Assembly (NCBI GenBank): GCA_965644315.1
Contig: CBFFRQ010000038.1
Location: 124,001-188,000, forward strand
Direction: 5' to 3'
Length of the DNA: 64,000 bases
DNA from: Caecitellus pseudoparvulus
Lineage: Eukaryota; Bigyra: Bicosoecida
Below, piece by piece: positions 21,701-31,390 of the stretch. The notes under the pieces were generated by a model. The model ran no database searches. It saw only the letters and a list, made by a program, of their open reading frames with translations, and was not told where the DNA came from. The position numbers and the translations under genes are program-made. The first letter of the stretch is position 1. Each line of letters opens with the position of its first letter.

Positions 21701-24700
21701 GCAGCGCATTCGATTTGGCCCACTCGAAGAATGTGGCCCAGCGCTCTCACAAGCGGCGAGGGAGTTTGGATGCCTCATCAAGCTGGAGAACAAGCCGTGG
21801 CACGGGAAGCAGGGGCAAGTCATGTTGACATTTGCATGCACACATACAAGCCCTGACTCTGCAGGTTCGGGTTGCAGTCCAGAATCAAGTAGCCCTGTTC
21901 ACGATCCGCAACAGCGTGACGCTGCTCTGGCTTCGCTACAGAGACTTTGCCAGCAGTGCCCCTTCAGGATTCGGGTGACCCTAAGTCAGAAGGAGTACAC
22001 TCTGGAGGTTTGCATGCACCACAACCACATCCCTGCAAAGTACTTCGCAATCGATGAACCCGTTGACCCGACCAAGCAGGTCGGTCGTGCGGAGTACATG
22101 TCCCTGCCCCTCAGCCCCGTGGTGACGGAAATCATCAAAAAAAGGGCAGCAAGCACGCCTGGCGCATCCATGCTTGACATCCTTACCTATCTCCTAGCCA
22201 AGACACAGTGCTCAACCCCTGAGGTATACATGGAGCACGACCAGATGCTCAAAGACAAGCACACAGCCATGTGCCAGCTCATGCAGGACGCTGGTCTCAG
22301 ACGCAAGCATGGACTGTTCAACATTCACCCCTCCCCTGCCGCAATCCAGGGATATTTGGACAAAATGAAGCGAGAGCAGCGCGGGGGGATGTCCGTCTTT
22401 CAGGCGTGTGTGGACATGGCGGCGGCAGACACGACCAACACCTACTTCCACCTCAACAAGCTCAACCAAGCGGAAGACTTCAGTGTCTTGCTCATAATCA
22501 CACCGCAAATGAGGAAGTATGCAGCTACAAGCGAGTACAAGGAGTCCATGAACTCCCTGGTGTACGAGGATGACACGGGAGGCACCGACAAGTTCAAGTC
22601 AAAGCTCTTCACGTGGCTGTACAGGTCACCCCACACCTCACATGGCATCCCAGTTGCGTTCATGTACTTCCATGCAGGGAAAAACCCAGTGCCTGGGGCC
22701 CTAGCCCACGCCCTCGTGTGGTCGTACCACAAGATGGAGACCGAGCTGGGTGGTGCGTTTCACCTCACTGCCAAGATGATGGACAAGTGCCCACATGGCC
22801 ACTCCGCCTTCGCATGGCACGTGGGAACCAAGATGAAGAGGCTGCTGGACAAAGTGGGGAGTGATCCCAGCGTGTCCCGTTCGCCGCAGGTCTCTGCCCA
22901 GGCGGCCCAGCGGCAGCTGGGCGACTTCGGCGCGGTGGAGGATGCCAGCAAGGCGAAGTGGCTGCCTGTGCACGAAACCATCCAGACGCTTCGCGAGCAT
23001 GCCCATGAACTCAGCGCCTTCAGACACATTCCAGAAGTGCGGATGCTGGAACGCATGCTGCATAGCAAGCTGTTCCTCTGTCACTTCCACGCTCTGAAGG
23101 CTGTGAACGAGAGCGCCACCATGACCCTTCCAGACCAAGAGAGCAAAACCACCTTCACGGATGCAGCCCGCACTCTATTCACGGCAACGTCGCCTCAAGA
23201 GCTCCACCGCCACTGGCAAGTCATGAAGCAGGACGTGTGCGCTGATCCTAAGTACCGCAAAGCGCTGGAGTACTTGGAGGCGAACTGGCTGTGTGACGTG
23301 TGGCTGCCAACATGGGCACTTTGGTTTCGCAATGACCGCTCCATGGACAACACAACAAACTATGTTGAGTCAATGTGGAACATGCTTAAGTACCGGGTCT
23401 TGAAGCGGCGCTACAACCATTCAACCTATGAGATGCTCGTTGCGCTTGTAGGAGGGCCAGAGCCAGACAAGGGTGGCTGTTTAGTGTCGTACATCCAGTG
23501 TCGTGAAGTGGCCCGGACGTACAGGACAGGTGGCCGGAGTTCCGTACAACGAATGGCGAGAGAGTCAAAAAAGAAAGGGCTCGAGATGTTCCTGAGGTGG
23601 AAGAAGGGGGGTGTCTTGGAGGAACGCATCAACCTGCAAGACTGCAAGACGCTGACCTTCGAGATCCACAGCGAGTCACGGACCAATACCATCGACCTCG
23701 TCTCGTTGGCTAACCCCCGAACATGTGGCCCAATCTGCGACTGCTCTGCCCACGGGTCCACAGCTTCGTGCAAGCACGGCTGGGCAGCACGCCACTACGC
23801 TCAGGAGATCCTGCGCTGTGATGTCGCAGGCAAGATATCAGAAACATTTGGAGGGAAAGAGCTGAGCGTCACTGAGACGGACTCGAATCCAGTTGATGGG
23901 TCTCAGATGAGCCCTGGTTGCGCCCAGAATCCGGAGGGTGCTGCCTCGCCAGTCACAGAGTCTCCCTCAACGACTGAAGGCGCCAGGGAGGCGAGCGCAC
24001 CAGAGGCCAAGGCAATTGCAAAGGAGCTGGCAGCCCTGGCACTGAAGATGGAACGACTCGGTTCAGCCATTCCAAGCTCAGCAATCAGGCTTGTTAAGCG
24101 GGCTGCAACGGAGTGTGACCCAGAGATCTGCTGGGCTCCAGGGCTGGATGCCGCCGCCAAGGGGGCACGGAGCAGGGAGAAGTACGTTGCAAACTCTGGG
24201 AACTTCTCAGGGCACATGGCCAGAAAACTTCGACGAAAGAAGTCATTGCGAACTTCGCCTGGTAAGGGTTCCCAAGTGGACCCAGCACACGCACGCAGAC
24301 TGAAGCCCTCTGACACTTCGAGCGCACAGCCAGCTCTCTGCAAGCACCCCAACCGCCGGACGCAACAAACGAAACCATCGTCGGTGACAAGCAAGAACAT
24401 GGTGAGGAAGTTTTCAACACGCGCACCAGTTGCATCCAGGCCGGCTGAAGGCAGCCTTGATGCGATCGGACTGGACACGCTGTACGTGGCTCGAGAGGGA
24501 GCGGATGCCGTGTCCACGAAGCAAGTCTTCCGCGTTTGGCTTGGGGACAACCCTGAACACACCATCATCGTAGACTCCAAGGGCTTCATAATGGACAGAG
24601 TGGTGAGAGTGCCCCCCAAGCCAGTGTTCCTGCTCGTGGATGACTTCCTTCCTTTGGCAGCCCAGCGCCTTGCGAAGGCGGCAACGAAACACTGGGCACT

Positions 24701-25853
24701 CTTGCGCAGCCTGCGAGAGGCTGAGAGCGGGGACTGTCTGGCACAGATGATAAGCCTGGTATTATGGAGCGCCTTCCCAGAGGATGCAGAGCGGCGTGCA
24801 GGTGCCTTTTGGCGCCCGGATGTCCTTGCAGGTCTCGGCCAGCCCTCAGCGGTGGCCTCCGTCACAACCATTCGAGGAGACATCGTCCGGGCATTTGATG
24901 CGCAGGGCTGGGACTGCGTGTACGTTGTACTGGGGAATGAGTCGCAGCCACTGCTTGCTCAGTGCTTCCCTGATGGCCGTCTTGGACCAGTCAGAGACCA
25001 AGTGGACCACAGCCGCCTTGCACACGTGCCCAAGGCCGAATGGACTGAGGCGGTGGCGCACATGGTGGGGGACTTCGACAGGCTTTGGAGAGAGAGGGCT
25101 CTGCAAGGCATTCCTAAGTCGTTGTGGTACATCCATGAGACGAGGGAGAGGTCAGTTGTCCACCCGCCAGTCCCGTTCCAGCCCAAGTTCCAAGAAGGGG
25201 ACTCAGTCATCGCACGGGCATTCATCCCACCCGGCCAAGGGGAGGACGGAGAGTCCATGGACTGGGGATGGACGAATGGGCCCGATGGCTGGTACCCTGG
25301 GCGTGTGTCACAGGTGCGAGCCGACGGCACATACTCCATCACCTTTGACGATGGCGACAGCCACGGCAGGGTGCCTGCCAAGTCTGTGCAGGTGCCAAAG
25401 AGGTTGGAGAAAAGACTGGGCGGGACAAAGAGACAGCGGGAAAGATCGGCTGCAAGTCTGGCAAGGTCTGGGGCAGCTTTTGTTGCAGAGGATGACGAGG
25501 ATGACGGCAGTGAAGTGCAGGATGGGGATGTGCTCAGCCTGATTGAGCAGCCGCAGTGGTACCTCATGGTCAACACCCGTGCGCAAACGCGGGCGTACTT
25601 CTACGACCCGCGTGATGGCAAAACTGTGTGTGGGAGGTTCCAGGAAGGGTCCAAGGTCATTGAAGCGGAGTACATGAAGCTGGACGGCGGCGAGCTGCTT
25701 GAGCTGGTCACGAAGTGCGAGCCAGTGAGTCCCCAACATCTGACAGGCGACATCGGGGAAGACCGAGAAGACTTGCTCATGTCCAAGTCAACCTTTTTGG
25801 CCCGCAAGAGCGAGTACCGCATTATTTCCAGAGGAAAACGCAGGAAGACCTGA
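18725..25853 (+). CDS. RecQ-like helicase remnant fused to MULE transposase, SWIM finger and Tudor-like domain
   Basis: Two exons, 18725-19222 and 19284-25853, joined in phase 0 across a 61-bp intron; about 2355 residues. Region 1 (about 19900-21080) follows the order of a RecQ helicase: VVLLASPCPSRH, SGIAACIL, IPVLATSTVAAPGTVPRIL, RSVRTAVQLHVTHK, RVLVVCRDEA and LDMPLHAYDRVIVHDFPGD. The Walker A position reads SPLDSDQ and no DEAH box is present, so ATPase activity is unlikely. Region 2 (about 21950-23800) is a MULE transposase core: an Asp in VYEDDTGGTDKF (near 22570), an Asp in AKMMDKCP (near 22782), CHFHALKAV, and Glu in TTNYVESMWNMLK (23367). It is followed by a SWIM zinc finger, CDCSAHGSTASCKH. 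Region 3 has a Tudor-like unit ending WYPGRVSQVRADGTYSITF (about 25290-25350). No flanking inverted repeats were found, so it may be a transposon or a captured host gene. Confidence 0.8.
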
Positions 25854-26725
25854 GAGTAGAAGGAGCTGGGTGCCCTGCGGGCGAGCTTCAGGGAGCACTG
25901 CAGGCCCACTTCGCAGTGGTGTGCAAGTCAGAGTGGTTCTTTCCGGCATGGACCTTCGTTTTAAGGAGCCATAGCCCCCCTGGGTGGAGAATGGAGGAAG
26001 CATCGCACAAGACTTCCGGAATGGGACCTAAGGCAAGAAGCCAAGTGGAGCTGGAGGTCCACGAGGTCAGCGGAGAAGCTGTGGAGACGCAACAGCCTAT
26101 GCTGGACCTGCTATAGGTCTTCGGGTTTGACCTTAGCATGCAAATCACCAGGGCTTGCGCAAGGATGGGCGGCAATCCGGGTCGGCGGGAGGCAGGAGAC
26201 GCCAGCCCGCACCAAGAAGTCGCCGACACGGATTCCGCAATGCACAGGGCCTTTCACCCACGCAGACTACGCAGGCAGTGTTGCATGCATACTGATCGAG
26301 CCCCCACACAATGTCCTGTTGGTGCTTGCTGGAAGAAGCCGAAGATAGAGCCCCGAAGCTCAGTGGAGTTTCATGAAACTCTGCCCAGATGGAGCTGCAC
26401 CTCTCCAGCAGGCCCTGTTGAGGTTCCAGGCATACTTTCGACTAAAACAAATTCAACTTTCACTCATAATGTAACAGAGCAAAATTCAAGCTCTGGGAAG
26501 CCTGTGTAGTCACGCTAGGCTGGCCTTGTGTCACTGCACCTGCGCTGACACCATCCACCCTTGGGACGTTGCTTTCAAGGAGCCACTACGAACACTTGCG
26601 GACGCAAAGCCCCGTAAGGCAGCGCCCAGATATAAATTTGTGACATAAAGTGTGAATACCATTGTATTTGATAGGGTGGAAGGTTTGCAATCCCTCGTAA
26701 GAGCTCTGCTTCAGCACCAGGCACC
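25854..26725. other. Spacer downstream of the RecQ/MULE gene
   Basis: About 870 bp with no convincing gene. GC falls after 26430, and short frames show no domain. It probably holds the 3' UTR of the large gene, and it is the left flank of the Harbinger-type insertion. Confidence 0.4.
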
Positions 26726-26730
26726 TCTCA

Positions 26731-26746
26731 TAGGTCTCGTGAAACC
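26731..26746 (+). repeat. Left terminal inverted repeat of Harbinger-type element
   Basis: TAGGTCTCGTGAAACC, exact reverse complement of 31127-31142. Confidence 0.9.
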
Positions 26747-27312
26747 TTACAGTAAGAAATTGCTGATTGACTACTGTAGGAGTTCAGGCTTATATCAGAA
26801 ATGGCGAAATGAGGATTCTTGGGATATTTGAGTTGGGAACCCCACCAAAAACTGATCGATATGTACTTCATGCGGAATCAATCGCTTGCACTCGCCAGCC
26901 TGATGCAGGTTTTGCTGTAGGTCGTAGTGATTGGCAAGTGAGAATTGCGGAAATCGGTTTGCAGGAATAAAATGATACTTCACTCAAATCCAACTCAGAG
27001 CATACTAAAAGCTGCACAACTTATCCCAGTACTACGGACTTTAGTTTTGGCTTGGATTCTTTCCAGATGGCCGCCCATCCGGCTGGCGGGAGCCAGCATG
27101 GTTCCCAACCCCACTCAACAACCCCGAATGGCCAACAGGATGCCGTACAACGCGGAATCGTAAAACCCAGAGGAGTCCCAGTCCCAGATGACGTTGTACT
27201 GACCCTTTTCGCAGTGAGTTTTGGCGCTGGATCTTGCTGCTGTAGGTGTGGTACCCCACAAACCCGTTTCAAATGAAACGCCTAGATTGCCTCAAGCTGG
27301 CTGGAGAAGAAA
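26747..27312. other. Left arm of Harbinger-type element, non-coding
   Basis: About 570 bp between the left inverted repeat and the accessory ORF; AT-richer than the coding parts and without a convincing frame. It presumably contains the promoter of the accessory ORF and transposase binding sites. Confidence 0.45.
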
Positions 27313-28404
27313 ATGGACGAAGGTGGGTCCCTTGTCGATGCTCTTCCGCATAAAGCTGCAGAAAAGACCCAGTTTATCAAGTTCTTGGAGCGATTGATCA
27401 GCGCGGGAGCCGGAACCGTGGACGTCCCCGGTGGCGTTTCATGGCTGGTGCGGCCTGAGCATGCAGCTGCATACCTTGGCGTTCCAACAGAGGGAAACGT
27501 GGGCCCTGCAGGGCTGTACTGGTCTGCTGCACATGCCCAAGCAAAGTTGTCAGCTTTCTTGGCAGACCGCAAGAACGGGAAGTCTGTACAGAGGACTTTC
27601 CACAACCTGCAATTGAAGGGCAGACTGCGACGGGGACTCAAGGAAGCCATCCAGGCCCTTGAGCTTCTTGCAGAGCATGCAGTGGAAAATCCAGCCGTGG
27701 CATTCCCAGAGGATCCAACTAAATGCCCTTCTGATCCAGCATTGCTCCCATTTTCAGCCTTGCTGCGGGTACATGTTCACAACCAGGAGGCTCACTCAGG
27801 TCCGTGCCTTGGCCCCACCCTGACTCCGGGAAGTGAAGAAGTTGCACGCTTCGCAGCAGCTTTCGGGTACATTCGTTACCATTCAGTGGTGCGCATGGCT
27901 GTTCGCGTGAACCCAAAGCTTGAGCGAAGCCGACGGAAGCGTCAGCGTACGTCCCCGGCCCTCGATCGACCACGGTCCAAATCGGTTCGAGGAGCTCAGA
28001 CCCCAAGCCCGGGACAGGCGGGTACCCCTAGCAACATTGCTGATACGCTGGTTGATGAACTTACTGAGGCGGCATGTCAGATCGACCCCGCGGCAGTCCC
28101 CTTCTTGTCTGTCGAGACCGCTCTGTCTCTTGAGGAGCAAGACGCTGCAATCGCAGCAGTAGCACAAGCAACTGAGGCTTCAGCATCAAGACGCAATGCT
28201 GGAAACCGCGGCAGTGACCCAAGCGGTCTGTTTCACAGCGCTGCAGTGCTTCGAAAGGCTGCCCAACAAGCAAAAGAGTGCTTCGATGTGTCAAGGGACT
28301 CTCAACGCATGCACGACACTCTGAAGGAGGCTCTTGTCCAGCTCTTGGACAGGATGACGTCGATCGAGCAAGCAGTGACACGGATAGAGGCTCGTCTTGC
28401 ATGA
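27313..28404 (+). CDS. Harbinger-type element accessory protein (unrecognised)
   Basis: 363 residues from ATG 27313. It occupies the place of the second, DNA-binding gene that Harbinger elements carry beside the transposase, usually a Myb/SANT-like protein. I cannot see a clear Trp-spaced SANT fold. What is visible: an N-terminal globular region (FIKFLERLI ... GGVSWLVRPEHAAAYLG), a basic stretch KLERSRRKRQRTS near residue 205 that looks like a nuclear localisation signal, a Pro/Ser linker, and a C-terminal amphipathic helix (LLDRMTSIEQAVTRIEARL) that could form a coiled coil. The role as a transposase partner is inferred from position. Confidence 0.65.
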   Translation: MDEGGSLVDALPHKAAEKTQFIKFLERLISAGAGTVDVPGGVSWLVRPEHAAAYLGVPTEGNVGPAGLYWSAAHAQAKLSAFLADRKNGKSVQRTFHNLQLKGRLRRGLKEAIQALELLAEHAVENPAVAFPEDPTKCPSDPALLPFSALLRVHVHNQEAHSGPCLGPTLTPGSEEVARFAAAFGYIRYHSVVRMAVRVNPKLERSRRKRQRTSPALDRPRSKSVRGAQTPSPGQAGTPSNIADTLVDELTEAACQIDPAAVPFLSVETALSLEEQDAAIAAVAQATEASASRRNAGNRGSDPSGLFHSAAVLRKAAQQAKECFDVSRDSQRMHDTLKEALVQLLDRMTSIEQAVTRIEARLA

Positions 28405-28573
28405 TCCAGGGGACACACCTTTCACTCCTTCCGTCCCGAGTGTAAAGTCATTGTATTTGTTGTGTATGGTGATCAGAGGAGGGAACAGGAGCGAGACACG
28501 GCTTTGCTGATCAATGCACGCTGCCGGGTGGGCCAGGGGGAAGACACCATTGAGAGGGGTGGTGTCCTCGAGC

Positions 28574-30783
28574 TCACTTCGGTAGGGCAGATCCCGCTGC
28601 CGTGGCTGTGCCTTGCGAAGCGCAGGAAAGTGTCAGCCGGTGAACGAGGTCGCCCCTCGTACCAATGCAAGACAACCCCGTTTCTTCACATCGTTGGCGA
28701 AGCTGGTCGATGGTCATCCGCGCTATCGAGTCCGGGTCCAGACAAGGGTCACCCTCAAGGAGAAGTCCAGACGCAAACTCCACGAGCGGGCTGTCCTCCA
28801 AACCAGATCCCGGACACTGCAACAGGCTAAGCTCCACTGGAGTGCAGTTCTTGTCCAATGCCAACCTCTCTGCGATCAGAGGGAGTGTGTTGTACAAGTG
28901 CGTCGCTGCTCCCGAGGAGTGCAGCTCTTGTTCCTCGGTTCCATCCTCGTGGTAGTAGTACACCTCCCACATTGCGGTGTAGGGGTGGACCAACACTGCG
29001 TAGCCTCGCTCGGGTTGTGACCCCCCGAGTACATGAGAGGTTCGTTTTGCCGAAGGACCATCCCGTGAAACCACTTTCGCAGTCGTGGCATGACTTCCTG
29101 TTGTGCACTGCCTCGACTCCGTGTATGACGGGGTTGACCCGGCACAGCAGATGCTGTGCCGGGCTTCTTGCTCCTCTTCTTCAAGGATGACAAGCCCCCT
29201 TGGTCCAGGTCCTGCAGCACCTCGCGATCAAGTCCATGGAGCAGCGTCGTCATGGTTTGGATCTGCTCCCAAAGCTCTGACGAGGCCCCGCGAGGGGGCT
29301 GGGCTTCAACCTCAGGCGCAGATTCCCCTTGTGCATCACGCACAGCTTTGGCAACGGCCTGATAAGCCACCTTCATGGGTCGCTTGTTGCGCCGGACTTG
29401 CATCAGTCGGGGCAGGTCTTCAAATGTGCGATCTGCTGCCTCCCCTAATGCACGGTCGGCCTTTACAGTGAGATGGAGCAAGCTCAACGAGTGATTCTTT
29501 CGAAGCAGCCATGACTCGCTTCGGAGGCTGCGACGAGTGTAAAGCATCCGAAATGCAACAAGACCTGTGACCGCCTTGACCGTCAAGAGCAGAAGTGCCT
29601 TTTGGTCTGCGAGGAACGGCATCTGTGAGTGTCTTTCGCTCAACCTACCATTGAACGACTTGATGACGTTGTTGCAGTTCTCCACTACAAGCCTTGCGCT
29701 GCTTATCATCTCCGTTCGCAGATCCAAGCTAAGCAGCATCCCAGACGCCATGCGCAGCCTCTCGAGCTCTTCGGCATCCTCCCACCCAGCCTCAATGTGC
29801 TGGGTGATCTTGTCGGCCCACTGTTTGAGGTGGGATGGCTTGTCTCCCGCTACAATGTGCTTGTTGGAGTGCCAGTACAATGCATCTCCTAGCAGCAGAT
29901 CGCCTGGCTCCATGACTCCATGGCGGCGCAGGGTTCGCACCGCGTCTGACGCCGCCGCAACTTCAGACTGTGATCCAGGCCCCATCTCAAAAATAGCCAA
30001 GGGAACTCCAGTGAGGTCTGTCACAAGCAGGAAGTCGTAACCTGGAATCTTGTGGTGGACGTTGTAGTGGGATTGGGGTCGGCCCGGCATCGCTTGCATC
30101 GGGATGGTTACCCCATCCACTGCCCCGACAACACGGCCAAGTGCGCCGCCAAAAATCCCGTGAGACACGTCCCGCTGATCTTCGGGTATCTTGAGCATCA
30201 AATTTCTGGTGGCAACAGAGAGGACGAAGGGAATCACCTCCCGGAAGATCCCATGCATAGATCCTTCCGGCATCTTCGTAATGATCGCCAGAGCGGCAGG
30301 AGGGTGCCCACGGAGCTGGGAAATGCAAATGAAAATCCGTACAAAGGCTGAGTGCTGCTTGGTTTGCATGTTTTTGGCCTTTACGAGAGCTCTCTGGACT
30401 TCGTCAGAGAAGTGCCTGTACATCTCTGCGTTCATCCCCGTTAACCTCCAACAGTGCCTCGGGTTCTGCAGCGTCGCTTCAATAGACTGGCGAATGACAA
30501 GTGGCTTGATCCTACGAAGCCTACCTCTGCCTTTTGCTGCTCCGAACTTCGCTTCCCGCTGATCCCTGCGGGTGTAGCCTTCGGCTCGAAGCTGGCCTGC
30601 CAAGGCATGCACCGAGTGTACAAGCAACGACTGCCCTGTGACAAGTGAGGCCGCACCAAGGTTCATCATGTGGGCACTTGCTTCAAGAATTCCTTGAGCT
30701 ATTCCGCGTGACGACCTTTCCGGGACAGCTGTGGCCGTTCGCAACGGGGCGCCGGATCGGTCTCGTTTCGTCGCCATCACCAC
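28574..30783 (-). CDS. PIF/Harbinger-like DDE transposase with probable SAP tail (frame change near 29021)
   Basis: Cuts and joins the element ends. The first frame (30783 down to about 29027) carries the IS5/Harbinger triad: GAVDGVTIPM (first Asp), LLLGDALYW (second Asp) and VENCNNVIKSFNGRL (Glu). A Lys/Arg-rich N-terminus precedes it. In that frame the protein continues to 28876 with low-complexity residues that look out of frame. A second frame, 29074-28574, has sensible composition (VLVHPYTAMWEVYYYHEDG) and a SAP DNA-binding motif, MTIDQLRQRCEETGLSCIG...DLVHRL. The change of frame coincides with a run of six C at 29021-29026. So either the element is mutated, the run was misread, or a small intron lies here. 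I take the SAP region to be the true C-terminus. Confidence 0.78.
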
Positions 30784-31126
30784 TGGGTGAGAATTCGGCT
30801 TGGAAGAGGAAACCGGGCGAACAAATGGCGGAAGTTATGAGAAAGCTTGAGGTTGGCCATGAATTGCGTGAAATTTTTGAGCCAGCGCTTATTCTGAAAG
30901 AGGTAGACGGCCTTGGGTGATTGGCCGTTTTCTTTCGGTGCCCGTAACGCCAACGGCCAACGGCACCATCAAACAAAAAACTCAAATTTGAAGTATTTGA
31001 ATTTTGGCGAAGCCCCCCCGCCGGGTCTTGTTGCGCAAAACCTCCAAGAACGCAAAATTGCTCTAAGAATGTTGAGCATAGTGCTAGACCTTATATCAGT
31101 TTGTCCTACATTTGCCCTTATTGCAG

Positions 31127-31142
31127 GGTTTCACGAGACCTA
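31127..31142 (-). repeat. Right terminal inverted repeat of Harbinger-type element
   Basis: GGTTTCACGAGACCTA, exact reverse complement of 26731-26746; followed by the direct repeat TCTCA at 31143-31147. Confidence 0.9.
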
Positions 31143-31390
31143 TCTCAGGCAGTCCCAGTGTTTCCGGGGGGGGACAGAAGCAACGCACATACCTTGCCGA
31201 AGTGCAACAGACATGAGCAGCCAAGTGGAGTTGGACATTTTCCTGGGGCCACATTTCAGGGATCCTCGCAGTTGTTTGGAGAGTAGGCGGCCCCCAGCGG
31301 GCGAGCGCAGACTTCACGCATGGAAATGCACATTGAATTCATTTGAAACTTGTTGCATGGTCACCCTTGCATGGCTCATGCTTTGGGTGT

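Larger units (their letters stand above)
26731..31142. mobile_element. PIF/Harbinger-type DNA transposon, 4412 bp
   Basis: Bounded by a perfect 16-bp inverted repeat TAGGTCTCGTGAAACC at 26731-26746 and its complement at 31127-31142. Weaker pairing continues to about 26 bp (3 mismatches). The flanks repeat TCTCA directly (26726-26730 and 31143-31147). If the outermost base pair A/T is counted into the repeat, the duplication is the 3-bp CTC usual for this superfamily. Inside are an accessory ORF (plus) and an IS5/Harbinger-like DDE transposase (minus), converging. The two-gene layout is typical of Harbinger elements. The element sits 870 bp beyond the RecQ/MULE gene. Confidence 0.88.

Noticed and set aside
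18071-26725. Terminal inverted repeats around the RecQ/MULE gene
   Set aside because: Only short chance pairings (for example an AGAGCTCTTA palindrome in both flanks) were found; none is bounded by a direct repeat.
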